DNA of 57,087 nt, taken from the NCBI GenBank assembly GCA_944381495.1, contig CALWLJ010000022.1, forward strand, positions 1 to 57,087. The letters run 5' to 3'. Of the stretch, positions 35,093 through 43,528 are shown in pieces. The position numbers and the translations under genes were made by a program. Source of the DNA: an uncultured Mediterraneibacter sp. GTDB taxonomy: Bacteria > Bacillota > Clostridia > Lachnospirales > Lachnospiraceae. Under the pieces are notes generated by a model. The model saw only the letters and a list, made by a program, of their open reading frames with translations, was not told where the DNA came from and made no database searches. The first letter of the stretch is position 1. The number at the start of each line of letters is the position of its first letter.

Positions 35093-35794
35093 TTATCTCT
35101 GTGCCGGCTGGTTATTGCTGAGCAGAGTCTGTTTCTGCTTCGCATATCCAGGAATCTTTTTCTTCTCCGGCGCGTAAACGAACTGATAAATCACATAAGC
35201 CATGAAGAACGCTCCAAGTACATCCAGGATGGAATGCTGCTTCAGGAACATGGTCGCCATAATGATGAGCGCTGCCAGCACATAGGCTCCAACGCATACA
35301 GCTCTGTGTTTCTTCAGCCCCTTGCTCTCATATACCGCCACACATACACTCAGCGAATTAAATACGTGAAGGCTTGGGAATACGTTGGTGCAGGTATCCG
35401 CACGGTAAAGCATCCTGACCATATCAACAAAGATGTTATCTCTCTCAAACACTACCGGTCTGAGGTCCTGTCCGTTCGGAAAAATACTGGCAATAATAAG
35501 AAATACCGTCATTCCAGTGAACATGAACTTCGCCATCTTGTAAAACGCAGGCACGTCTGTAAAGAAAAAATACAGAAATGCCACTGCGATAAACACGAAC
35601 CAGAGCAGATAGGGAACAATAAAATATTCTATAAACGGAATATACTCATCCAATCTGGTCTGGATCACATAGTAATGAGTTGTCACGTGTTTTTCCAGAT
35701 ATAAAAACCACGGCATATAAACAAGGATATACGAAAACACCCATGCATGTTTATATTTCTTTATCAGTTCAGTGAATTTCGTCTTCCACTTCAT
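35093..35794 (-). CDS. PAP2-superfamily membrane phosphatase
   Basis: This protein of 233 residues has about six membrane spans. NVFPSLHVFNSL and KQHSILDVLGA match the second and third motifs of PAP2 phosphatases, with the catalytic histidines at the outer membrane face; the first motif may be RPVVFERDN, which is degenerate. It would act on a lipid phosphate such as phosphatidic acid or an isoprenoid phosphate. ATG 35794 was chosen because AAGGAG precedes it; the longer frame has no binding site. It is transcribed alone from an upstream promoter. Confidence 0.85.
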   Translation of the reverse strand: MKWKTKFTELIKKYKHAWVFSYILVYMPWFLYLEKHVTTHYYVIQTRLDEYIPFIEYFIVPYLLWFVFIAVAFLYFFFTDVPAFYKMAKFMFTGMTVFLIIASIFPNGQDLRPVVFERDNIFVDMVRMLYRADTCTNVFPSLHVFNSLSVCVAVYESKGLKKHRAVCVGAYVLAALIIMATMFLKQHSILDVLGAFFMAYVIYQFVYAPEKKKIPGYAKQKQTLLSNNQPAQR

Positions 35795-35878
35795 ATTCTG
35801 ATATGCTCCTTTTTGGTTCCCGCCGGCCGTCATACAATGAACTGCTGCCGGTCAGTAGTCCTATTTAAATTTGCCCTG

Positions 35879-35907
35879 ATTATAGCACGATAAATGTCCT
35901 GCAACAA
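35879..35907 (-). promoter_or_regulatory. PAP2 gene promoter
   Basis: -35 TTGTTG (35902-35907), 17 bp, extended -10 TGCTATAAT (hexamer 35879-35884). Confidence 0.75.
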
Positions 35908-35953
35908 CCACCTTCATAAAAGGTTAACAAATCTTTTGATTTTCTTTTGATTT

Positions 35954-36763
35954 TCACTGCACCTCGAAAATATACATATCAAACTTCCGCTGTGCCTCCC
36001 GGACCGCCTGTTTTCCATGAAGCGTCCACACCGCCGACGGCGCCCGGAACACCACCCTGTTCAGCCAGAATCCCGGATTCCTCCGGTCCGCCCATTTATA
36101 GGAGATAAAGTCCGGTCTTCCCAGGAAGTTGCTCAGTAAATATTTTACGCAGAACCGGAGAAGATAATGCGGATTATCATCACTTGCAGTAAGATTCGAA
36201 GAAAGCTGTCCCCGGGGGATGTCCCCTTTATGTTTTTTCATCCACCGCAGCACCAGACTGTTAAAAGACTGGATCATATAGTTTCCTTTATATTCCGCAA
36301 GTTCCTCCGCAAGCCTGCTGCAAATCTCTGTATCTGCGGACGGAAGCTTGACTTCGATAAGGAGCGGAACCTGTCCGTTCACACACCGGAGCACATCGGA
36401 AAACAGCGGAATCCGTTCGTCTGTCCCGTTCAGACGGTACTCTTTCATCGTACTGTAGTCTGTCTGTTCCACCACTCCCGAAACATTGCATACTCTGTCA
36501 AATGTATCGTCATGGAACACAACCAGCCTGCCGTCTCTGGATAGATGTACATCCAGCTCGATCCCGCATCCTTCCCGAATTGCCGCGCGGAAAGCCGCCA
36601 TTGAATTCTCCGGTATATTCTTTCTCATGTCATGCAGCCCCCGGTGCGCCCATTTTACGCCGAAAAAGGGAAGCACCCTCTCTCTTCCCGACAGCCTGGG
36701 TGCTGTCAGAAAGGCCACAAATATGATCAGACAAATGATAATGATCAGAATGAAAAGATACAT
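35954..36763 (-). CDS. Glycerophosphodiester phosphodiesterase, membrane-anchored
   Basis: This protein of 269 residues has one N-terminal membrane span (2-22) and a GDPD catalytic domain: AHRGLHDMRKNIPENS, GIELDVHLSRDG, VFHDDTFDR and LIEVKLP carry the metal and catalytic residues (His/Arg, Glu, Asp, His, Glu). It splits glycerophosphodiesters to glycerol-3-phosphate, probably at the membrane during phospholipid or lipoteichoic acid turnover. It follows the lipid kinase gene after 20 bases, in an operon led by a TetR regulator. Confidence 0.93.
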   Translation of the reverse strand: MYLFILIIIICLIIFVAFLTAPRLSGRERVLPFFGVKWAHRGLHDMRKNIPENSMAAFRAAIREGCGIELDVHLSRDGRLVVFHDDTFDRVCNVSGVVEQTDYSTMKEYRLNGTDERIPLFSDVLRCVNGQVPLLIEVKLPSADTEICSRLAEELAEYKGNYMIQSFNSLVLRWMKKHKGDIPRGQLSSNLTASDDNPHYLLRFCVKYLLSNFLGRPDFISYKWADRRNPGFWLNRVVFRAPSAVWTLHGKQAVREAQRKFDMYIFEVQ

Positions 36764-36783
36764 CCTATCTCTCCTTCCCGGTT

Positions 36784-37716
36784 TTATCCGACAATTACTT
36801 TCAGTTTTTCCTCCCGTATTTCCGCTTTTATGCTGTTCCTCAGAAACAGCGGTTCCCCGTCCGTATGGATCGGCATCGGTCTGTCCGTCTCAGCTTCCGC
36901 TTTCCTGCACCGCAGAATAGTAACCCCGCGAAACAGAACATGCTTTCCTACCAAAGCGGTAGGCAGAAGAAACAAAGCCTTCAGCCGCGAAACGCCGGAG
37001 AGGATCACAATATCCAGCAGCCCATCCTCCGGCAGCGCATCCGGACAAAACCGGAATCCTCCTCCCTCAAAAGGGAGATTCATAAAAGCCGCAAAATATG
37101 TTTTTTCGAATACCAGCTCTCTTTCCCCGTCCAGAGTAATGTGCATTTCTGCCGGCCGGTCCTTCTTCAGCCGATCCAGGGCAACTACCGCATAACTCAG
37201 CTTCCCGAGTCCGATCCTGTTTAAAATCTTCTTCCACCAGCTGACACTTACTTCATGACAGACCGCCGCGTCAAAGCCAATCCCTGCACTGACTGCGAAA
37301 CGCCTTGTCCCGCACGGCCTGGAAACGGTTCCTATATCCATATCCATAACTCTCCGGGGATTCAGTACGATCTCAAGGGCTTCCGACGGATCAGACGGTA
37401 TCCTCAATCCTCTGGCGAAATCATTGCTGGATCCAATGGGAATATAGCCAAGAATGACTTTTTCAGGGAACCGGATCCCGTTTACAACCTCGTTAACCGT
37501 ACCGTCTCCTCCAAGAACCACGATCCGATGTCTCTCGTTGTCAGACGTCAGAGCAGACGCTATCTTCTCTGCATGTTTTCTGCGTTCTGTAGGATATACC
37601 TTATACTCCACTCTGCGCTTCTTCAACTCCAGTTCCAGTGTATCCCAGATCCGCTTTCCCATACCGGAGCGCGACTTCGGATTTACTATAAATTCATATT
37701 TATCCGGCATATGCAT
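36784..37716 (-). CDS. Diacylglycerol kinase family lipid kinase (DagK/YegS-like)
   Basis: This protein of 310 residues carries VNPKSRSGMGKRIW at the start, the nucleotide-binding VVLGGDGTVNEVVNG (about residues 75-89) and IPIGSSNDFARGL. The family phosphorylates diacylglycerol or related lipids, recycling the diacylglycerol released by lipoteichoic acid synthesis. Two near starts exist (ATG 37716 and 37710); the second has better spacing from GGGG. It begins ten bases after the TetR stop. Confidence 0.93.
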   Translation of the reverse strand: MHMPDKYEFIVNPKSRSGMGKRIWDTLELELKKRRVEYKVYPTERRKHAEKIASALTSDNERHRIVVLGGDGTVNEVVNGIRFPEKVILGYIPIGSSNDFARGLRIPSDPSEALEIVLNPRRVMDMDIGTVSRPCGTRRFAVSAGIGFDAAVCHEVSVSWWKKILNRIGLGKLSYAVVALDRLKKDRPAEMHITLDGERELVFEKTYFAAFMNLPFEGGGFRFCPDALPEDGLLDIVILSGVSRLKALFLLPTALVGKHVLFRGVTILRCRKAEAETDRPMPIHTDGEPLFLRNSIKAEIREEKLKVIVG

Positions 37717-37726
37717 CCCCGCTCTG

Positions 37727-38341
37727 TCAGTTTGTACCAGGCCCCAGCGTACTGTCCAGATATCTGCCGAGAGACCGGCTCATATTTCCTTCGAAATCTG
37801 TATCTCCGCCGCGCAGGCACCACTCAAACACATTTCCGATAACAATCATCCTGATATCTGTCGTAAACTCCTCAATACTGCCTCTCAGGCTGACAACACC
37901 TGCTGCTACAGCCTTCTCCACATAGGTCTGCACCGTAACAATCGGATATGGTCTCTCCGTCCGGATAGCTGCATTCAGCGCCTGATTCTTCGTATCATAA
38001 TATCCTGACATAAATTCCACCCCAAGCTCCCGGCAGTATTTTACATAGTTCATATAAACCTGGATGATCCCTTCCTTCGCTCCCTGTACATTCTCCGGGA
38101 GTTCCAGAAGATCCGGATTGATTGTTGGCTGATCCTCTATATAATAAGACAGCAGATCATCCTTCGTCTTAAAGTGATGGTAAAAGCTTCCGTTGGATAC
38201 TCCTGCCTCCTCGCAGATATTCTTGATTGAAAGTTCTTCATATCCTTTCTTCTGCAGGATGCGTTTAGCCGCTTGGAAGATCTTTTCCTTCGTCTCCCTG
38301 GATTTCTGCTGCTGTCTCGATAATTCTTTTTCTTCGCTCAT
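37727..38341 (-). CDS. TetR/AcrR-family regulator
   Basis: The 204-residue protein has a TetR helix-turn-helix at about 15-62 (ETKEKIFQAAKRILQKKGYEELSIKNICEEAGVSNGSFYHHFKTKDDL), closest to FabR/QacR-like members in pattern, and a variable ligand domain behind. ATG 38341 was chosen since AGGAG lies upstream and the longer frame runs through the promoter. It leads the operon with the lipid kinase and phosphodiesterase, which it likely controls in response to a lipid-related or toxic ligand. Confidence 0.92.
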   Translation of the reverse strand: MSEEKELSRQQQKSRETKEKIFQAAKRILQKKGYEELSIKNICEEAGVSNGSFYHHFKTKDDLLSYYIEDQPTINPDLLELPENVQGAKEGIIQVYMNYVKYCRELGVEFMSGYYDTKNQALNAAIRTERPYPIVTVQTYVEKAVAAGVVSLRGSIEEFTTDIRMIVIGNVFEWCLRGGDTDFEGNMSRSLGRYLDSTLGPGTN

Positions 38342-38380
38342 AATAATATACTCTCCTGTTTCCGGCCCGTTACTGCCCCC

Positions 38381-38409
38381 AGTATAGCACAAAACGATTC
38401 CGGTTTCAA
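38381..38409 (-). promoter_or_regulatory. Promoter of the TetR-lipid operon
   Basis: -35 TTGAAA (38404-38409), 17 bp, extended -10 TGCTATACT (hexamer 38381-38386). The -35 box overlaps the stop codon of the SfsA-MutY gene. Confidence 0.8.
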
Positions 38410-40166
38410 GAAAACCGAGCAGACTCTGTATACACGGCAAATGCAGATGGAACAGGGTATTTTTTTTCTATTTCTTCTCTTCCCGCAAAGATGATCCCTT
38501 CTGCGCGTTCGCTTCCCGCGGGCTGTCTCATCTCTCTCTCCAGCTCGTCCACAAGGATCTCGTATCCGATCATATTCCACTCTACATGGCTGAAAATATG
38601 CTTTGCGTCCGCCAGTCTTTTCACCCTCACCGGAACAAGTCCCAGAGAGTTCCCATAGCGGATTGCCTCCTCCTGGGTCAGATGCCCCTCTACATTGGGG
38701 AATTCATACAGACCGGCCAGAAGTCCTTTTGCCCCACGTTTCCTTATAGCCACTTTATTCTCATCACGGAAAATGAAAACGGTACGGTCTTCTTTCCGCC
38801 GCTCTTTTGCTTTCTTTTTAACAGGATAATTCATCTGCTCTCCCCGGCTGCGCGCCAGACAGAACTGCTGCACCGGACACTCTCCGCACCGTGGCTCTCC
38901 ATTAGGCAGGCAGATCACAGCTCCCAGCTCGATCAGCCCCTGGTTAAAATCTCCGGGGCAATCCGCGGGTATCACATCCTCTACAAGTCTCTCGATTTCC
39001 TTCTTCACAGAAGCTTTCATAATATCGCCGGAATACGCCAGAACCCGTGTCACTACCCGGAGCACATTTCCGTCAACAGCGGCTTTCGGAATATGATAGA
39101 CAAAAGATGTAATCGCCCCTGCCGTATAGCTGCCGATCCCTTTCAGCGACAGGATCTCCTCATAGGTCTCAGGGAATTTTCCCCTGTATCTCTCCATGAT
39201 CTGGATTGCCGCCTCCTTCAGATTTCTGGCACGGCTGTAGTAGCCCAGCCCCTCCCACAGCTTCAGCAGACGATCCTCCGGCACCTCTGCCAGCGCCTTC
39301 ACATCCGGCAGTTCCTGCAGGAATCTCTCATAATACGGCTTTACCGCCTCCACTCTTGTCTGCTGCAGCATGATCTCCGAAATCCACACCCGGTAAGCAT
39401 TCATCCTCTTCCGCCAGGGGAGATCCCGTCTGTTGTTCCGATACCATTCCACCAGCGGCTCCACCGTCTCCTTCAGCCGGGGACTCTCCAGCACCACATC
39501 CACCGGATTCCGGATCCGGATGCTGTCCGGCGTTACGCTGCAGTCATAGGCCAGTATCTTCACGCCCCCCGCCTTCGCCTTCCTCAGTGCATCGGCAAAC
39601 GCGGGGTGGGTATCTACATTCGGCGTAAAATACCGCACCCCTTCCATCTGTATCACGAAGAACACATAGGTCTCATATCCTTCTCTGTGAGCGCAGATCA
39701 GTTCCTCCATATGCTTCACCGCCCGTTCGCTGGGCGCGTCCGGGAAACGGCAGACACCGTCTTCCTCCAGGGTAACCCCTTTAACTTCGATAAGGATCTT
39801 CCGCTCTCCTGCCTCCACATACAGATCAAACCGGGAATTGCCGTAAGTAGTCTCCGGTCTGATCAGAGTCACATCATCTCCCAGTCCGCCCGCTTCAATC
39901 CACTCCTGCACGACCCGGTTCGGGATCTGAGAATCCATATTGATCAATCGCTCTCCCTTCTCCACTGCAATCAGATCCCACTTCGTTTTCCTGGCCGGGT
40001 TGTCTGTCTCCTGTACATAGATCACTGCCCCGGGGAGCAGAAGTTCTGCACATCTCCCTGTATTTTTCACATGGATCGTCTCCATATTTCCTTCCAGCTC
40101 TCCATAGGCAATAAACCGGTTGGGCCGTTCACGAAAAACGGCCTTACGGATTCTTTCATATTTCAT
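38406..40166 (-). CDS. SfsA-MutY fusion: putative DNA-binding nuclease domain joined to A/G-specific adenine glycosylase
   Basis: A single 586-residue frame holds two proteins usually encoded apart. Residues 1-227 are SfsA: an OB-like N-part (RPNRFIAYGELEG, GRCAELLLPGA) and a PD-(D/E)xK-type core with D114 and E127-V-K129 in RFDLYVEAGERKILIEVKG. Residues about 233-586 are MutY: catalytic E264 (WISEIMLQQT), HhH-GPD motif SLKGIGSYTAGAI with D365 (VDGNVLR), cluster cysteines C419-x7-C427-x2-C430-x5-C436, and a C-terminal NUDIX-like domain for 8-oxoG recognition (about 460-575). MutY removes adenine opposite 8-oxoguanine. All key residues of both halves are intact, and the linker is only about five residues. 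AAGGAG precedes the ATG. No frameshift or stop divides the halves. Confidence 0.95.
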   Translation of the reverse strand: MKYERIRKAVFRERPNRFIAYGELEGNMETIHVKNTGRCAELLLPGAVIYVQETDNPARKTKWDLIAVEKGERLINMDSQIPNRVVQEWIEAGGLGDDVTLIRPETTYGNSRFDLYVEAGERKILIEVKGVTLEEDGVCRFPDAPSERAVKHMEELICAHREGYETYVFFVIQMEGVRYFTPNVDTHPAFADALRKAKAGGVKILAYDCSVTPDSIRIRNPVDVVLESPRLKETVEPLVEWYRNNRRDLPWRKRMNAYRVWISEIMLQQTRVEAVKPYYERFLQELPDVKALAEVPEDRLLKLWEGLGYYSRARNLKEAAIQIMERYRGKFPETYEEILSLKGIGSYTAGAITSFVYHIPKAAVDGNVLRVVTRVLAYSGDIMKASVKKEIERLVEDVIPADCPGDFNQGLIELGAVICLPNGEPRCGECPVQQFCLARSRGEQMNYPVKKKAKERRKEDRTVFIFRDENKVAIRKRGAKGLLAGLYEFPNVEGHLTQEEAIRYGNSLGLVPVRVKRLADAKHIFSHVEWNMIGYEILVDELEREMRQPAGSERAEGIIFAGREEIEKKYPVPSAFAVYTESARFS

Positions 40167-40276
40167 CTTGTTTTTCTCCTTCTGCTGTCTCTAAGATTCG
40201 CCCGGATCCTACGGCCGGAGGCGCAGTCTTCCCCGGAGCATAGCCACGCCTGCCCGCGCAGTCTCCCCGAACCGCC

Positions 40277-41104
40277 CTATGCCAGAAGAGACGATATTCC
40301 AAAGTACGCCAATACAATAATTCCCAGCACGATTCTGTAATATCCGAACACTTTGAAGTCATGCTTTCTGATATACTGCAGCAGGAATCGAATCGCAACT
40401 ACAGAAACTCCAAAAGACACTGCCATTCCCAGGATCAGGAGCAGCGCCTGGTTTGCCGTAAAATTGAATCCATAATGAAATACCTTCAGCGCGCTGGCGC
40501 CGATCATAGTCGGTATCGCAAGGAAGAACGTGAACTCCGTTGCAATCGGTCTGGAAACACCCAGGATCAGCGCTCCTACGATAGTAGCGCCGGACCGGGA
40601 CGTCCCCGGCACCATGGCCAGCATCTGGAACACACCGATAAGCAGCACGGTTTGGATAGAAAGTCCCGAAAGCTTCTTTACTTTCGGCTCCCGGTCTTTA
40701 TTGTGGTTCTCCACGAGAATAAAGAGGACGCCGTACAGAATCAACATTGCCGCCACCACATAGGAATTATTCAGATGAGCCTCGATCAGATCGTTAAACA
40801 ATAATCCCACAACCGCTGCAGGAAGAAATCCAATGATCACTTTTACCCACAGCTGAACAGTCATCATCTTCTGCTTCTCTGTCTTTCTATTCGAAAATGG
40901 ATTCAGCTTATGAAAATAAATCACAATAACAGCCAGGATCGAACCAAACTGGATCACTACATTAAACATATTCATAAATGCGTCGTTCTCTCCCAGCCGG
41001 ATCAGATCCTCCACAAGGATCAGGTGACCCGTACTGCTGATCGGCAGCCACTCTGTGATTCCCTGTACGATTCCCAATATGATTACTTTTAACGCATCCA
41101 TCAT
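40277..41104 (-). CDS. uppP: Undecaprenyl-diphosphatase UppP (BacA)
   Basis: This membrane protein of 275 residues recycles undecaprenyl pyrophosphate to the carrier phosphate used for peptidoglycan and surface polysaccharides. Signature motifs are GITEWLPISSTGHLIL (residues about 15-30) and PGTSRSGATIVGALILG with catalytic Ser/Arg. About eight membrane spans. ATG 41104 overlaps the upstream HAD gene stop as ATGA. Overexpression of this family is known to confer bacitracin resistance. The EPS operons in this window also depend on this lipid carrier. Confidence 0.96.
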   Translation of the reverse strand: MMDALKVIILGIVQGITEWLPISSTGHLILVEDLIRLGENDAFMNMFNVVIQFGSILAVIVIYFHKLNPFSNRKTEKQKMMTVQLWVKVIIGFLPAAVVGLLFNDLIEAHLNNSYVVAAMLILYGVLFILVENHNKDREPKVKKLSGLSIQTVLLIGVFQMLAMVPGTSRSGATIVGALILGVSRPIATEFTFFLAIPTMIGASALKVFHYGFNFTANQALLLILGMAVSFGVSVVAIRFLLQYIRKHDFKVFGYYRIVLGIIVLAYFGISSLLA

Positions 41105-41943
41105 TTCAAACTCCCCCCTTCAAGAGCAAACTTCTCAATCGCTTTCGCCGCTCCCTCCGCTTCATTACTCTCTGTTATATAATCTGCAGCCTCTTTCACC
41201 TGTTCCTCCGCATTCGCCATGGCAACGCCAAAACCGACCTCACGGAGCATTACTGTATCATTATCGCCGTCTCCACAGGCCATGATCTCCTCTCTGCGTA
41301 TTCCCAGCATCCGCCCAAGAGCAACCAGTCCGGTTCCCTTATTAACACCTGCCGCATTGATTTCAATGTTATACTTCAGAGAGCCCACCAGGGCCAGGCC
41401 GTCTACCTTCTCCAGCTCCTCCCATGCCCGCTGTCTCTCTCCCATATCCGCGAAGAGCGCCTGTGTCTTATCCAGACCTCTGTTTTCCTTCTCTACAAGC
41501 TCAGCCACATCCTCCACTGGGATTCGGGTTTTCTTCATATATTCCCACATATTCGGATTCTTATGGTATCTCTCAATGTGCTTCATCTTCTCTGCTTCCG
41601 CATATCCCTGTCCGTCAAAATACACTTCCTGCAGCGCGTCGTATTTTCCGCAGATCTTCAGCGCCCGCGCAGCCAGCTCAGGCGACAGGAGTCTCTCCGC
41701 GAGCACAGTTCCCGTATCATTGTCCATGATCCGTGCTCCGTTGGCGGTCAGCGCATATCTCATTCCCGGGAAATCCCTCAGTTCCTCCGGTATGCCAGTC
41801 CACGGGCGCCCTGTAGCGACAAGAACGATAATTCCACGGTCAATCGCCTTTCTCAGTACTTCTCTCGTATAAGGCAGGATTTCCTTTTTATCCGTCAGCA
41901 AAGTGCCGTCCAGATCAAGCCCTATCATCTTTATCTGTTCCAT
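41101..41943 (-). CDS. Cof-type HAD-superfamily phosphatase
   Basis: This protein of 280 residues starts MEQIKMIGLDLDGTLL, with nucleophile D9 and D11 of HAD motif I; motif II/III region ATGRPWTG; motif IV CGDGDNDTVMLREVGFGVAMANA. A C2 cap lies between about 85 and 200. Members dephosphorylate sugar phosphates, FMN or PLP; the substrate here is unknown. It is the first gene of an operon with uppP. Confidence 0.93.
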   Translation of the reverse strand: MEQIKMIGLDLDGTLLTDKKEILPYTREVLRKAIDRGIIVLVATGRPWTGIPEELRDFPGMRYALTANGARIMDNDTGTVLAERLLSPELAARALKICGKYDALQEVYFDGQGYAEAEKMKHIERYHKNPNMWEYMKKTRIPVEDVAELVEKENRGLDKTQALFADMGERQRAWEELEKVDGLALVGSLKYNIEINAAGVNKGTGLVALGRMLGIRREEIMACGDGDNDTVMLREVGFGVAMANAEEQVKEAADYITESNEAEGAAKAIEKFALEGGSLK

Positions 41944-42023
41944 TGTTCCATCCCTTTCCTGGTCTGTATTAAATATGATGTTGAGGGCGCAGGCTTATGT
42001 GGGGTTAGACTTTTTCCCCCGGT

Positions 42024-42051
42024 ATCATAAATATGCCGATATATGACTCAA
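42024..42051 (-). promoter_or_regulatory. Putative promoter of the HAD-uppP operon
   Basis: -35 TTGAGT (42046-42051), 16 bp, -10 TATGAT (42024-42029). A GGGG/CCCC hairpin follows in the leader (about 42000-42020). The box assignment is tentative. Confidence 0.5.
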
Positions 42052-42128
42052 CACCGATTTTTCTTTTGTCAAAATGAACAAATTTGTAATGAATTTGTAA
42101 ATTTTTCATAATTTTATCGTAACAGAGT

Positions 42129-42157
42129 TTGCCATACTCTACATTTTATAGTATAAT
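42129..42157 (+). promoter_or_regulatory. Promoter of the cell-wall hydrolase gene
   Basis: -35 TTGCCA (42129-42134), 17 bp, -10 TATAAT (42152-42157). The leader to the ATG is about 105 bases and can form competing hairpins (see findings). Confidence 0.8.
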
Positions 42158-42269
42158 AGATACCCGGTAGAACTGACAATAAGGAATTCGCATGTTGCCA
42201 GCTTTTTTATGCTGTTGATACCGGACAGCGGATGGCTGGCGCCTGCGTACAGAGAAAGGAATCGAGATT

Positions 42270-43400
42270 ATGGAAATCTTCAAAAAGCGATGGAGCCGGA
42301 CAGGTGTTGCACTGTTGTGCTCTCTTGCCGTTGTGTTCTCTGTCTTTCCCGCTTATGCGGATGACGACATTGAGAGCCTTGAGAACCAGACCTCTGCCCT
42401 TGAAAATGAACTGCAGGGCATTAACCAGGAAATCCTGTCCCTGAGCGATGAGATCTCTTCTACAGAGATGCAGGTTGAGATCCTGAACGGCGAGATTGCC
42501 AGAACAGAAGACTCCCTGGCTGAGTCCGAAACAAATGAACAGAAACAATACCAGGATATGAAGACCCGCATTAAATATATGTATGAAAACGGCAATGCAA
42601 CACTGCTTGAGATGTTGTTTTCTGCGGAAGATATGGCGGATTTTCTCAATAAGGCGGATTTTATCGAAAATCTGAGCCAGTATGACCGTGACGCACTGGA
42701 TGAACTGATCGATGTGCATCAGCAGATCTCAGATCAGATGAACTCCCTGAAAGAACAGCAGGCTTCCATGTCTGAACTTCAGGATGATCTTGCAGACAAG
42801 CAGGCTGAACTTCAGGCCAAAGCAAAGGAAACCTCTACAAATCTCCAGGATGTCAATACTCGTCTTGAAGCTGCAAAGAAGGCGGAGGAGGAACGGATCG
42901 CCCGTGAAAAAGCAGAACAGGAGGCCAGAGAGGCTGCAGCCAAGGCAGAAGCCGAGGCACAGAAGAACAGCAGCTCCGGAAGCTCCTCTTCCGGAAACAG
43001 CAGTACCAGCGGAACCGTTTCAACCGGCAGCGGCAGCATCAGCGCATCCGTTGATGAAATAACGCTTTTTGCGGCACTTCTGGACTGCGAAGCAGTTCAC
43101 GACTATAATTCCATGCTGGCTGTCGCAACAGTCATCATGAACCGGGTTGAAAGCTCCAGGTTCGGCAATTCCATCCGCGATGTGATCTATGCCCCCGGAC
43201 AGTTTGAACCGGTATGGACCGGACGTCTTGATAGCAGGCTTAAGAAGGGGCCCACCAGTCTGGCCCGTCAGGTTGCCAACGACGCCATAAACGGCTCTCG
43301 TCTTGCCGAGGTCGCCGACTGTTACTATTTCCTCTATGCACCATCTACAAGCAGAGACGGAATTGTGATCGGAGACAACCTGTTCTTCACTTCATGGTAG
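42270..43400 (+). CDS. Secreted coiled-coil cell-wall hydrolase (CwlO-like N-terminus, SleB/Hydrolase_2 catalytic domain)
   Basis: This protein of 376 residues is exported by a signal peptide (cleavage near AYA-DD, residue 30). Residues about 32-210 form a long coiled coil like the N-terminus of CwlO, which in Bacillus couples hydrolase activity to FtsEX or auto-inhibits it. An Ala/Lys/Glu-rich stretch and a Ser/Gly/Thr linker (about 220-265) follow. The last 110 residues match the Hydrolase_2 (SleB-type) domain: LLDCEAVHDYNSMLAVATVIMNRV, with the conserved Glu, and a C-terminal VIGDNLFFTSW. AAAGGA lies ten bases upstream of the ATG. Monocistronic, the only plus-strand protein gene with confident identity. 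Confidence 0.93.
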   Translation: MEIFKKRWSRTGVALLCSLAVVFSVFPAYADDDIESLENQTSALENELQGINQEILSLSDEISSTEMQVEILNGEIARTEDSLAESETNEQKQYQDMKTRIKYMYENGNATLLEMLFSAEDMADFLNKADFIENLSQYDRDALDELIDVHQQISDQMNSLKEQQASMSELQDDLADKQAELQAKAKETSTNLQDVNTRLEAAKKAEEERIAREKAEQEAREAAAKAEAEAQKNSSSGSSSSGNSSTSGTVSTGSGSISASVDEITLFAALLDCEAVHDYNSMLAVATVIMNRVESSRFGNSIRDVIYAPGQFEPVWTGRLDSRLKKGPTSLARQVANDAINGSRLAEVADCYYFLYAPSTSRDGIVIGDNLFFTSW

Positions 43401-43453
43401 AACAACTTAATAAACGATCGAATAAAAGACTTTATAATTACAAAACAGTCTAC

Positions 43454-43502
43454 AACAACAGAGGTTCCTGCCCGTTACTTCCGGGCAGGAACCTCTGTTG
43501 TT
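43454..43502. terminator. Bidirectional terminator between convergent genes
   Basis: A 21-bp near-perfect inverted repeat (core CAGAGGTTCCTGCCCG) with a six- to seven-base loop between the hydrolase and the phosphotransferase genes, which converge here. Confidence 0.85.
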
Positions 43503-43528
43503 ATATCCAGACTTCCATTTTTTGCATT

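Noticed and set aside
33716-35704. 662-codon plus-strand open frame
   Set aside because: Antisense to trpS and the PAP2 gene, which have clear family motifs; the His/Cys/Arg-rich product is typical of a shadow frame.
38586-40340. 584-codon plus-strand open frame
   Set aside because: Antisense to the SfsA-MutY fusion; no binding site and no known motif.
42158-42269. c-di-AMP (ydaO-type) riboswitch before the cell-wall hydrolase
   Set aside because: The conserved GGGG-type core and length are absent.
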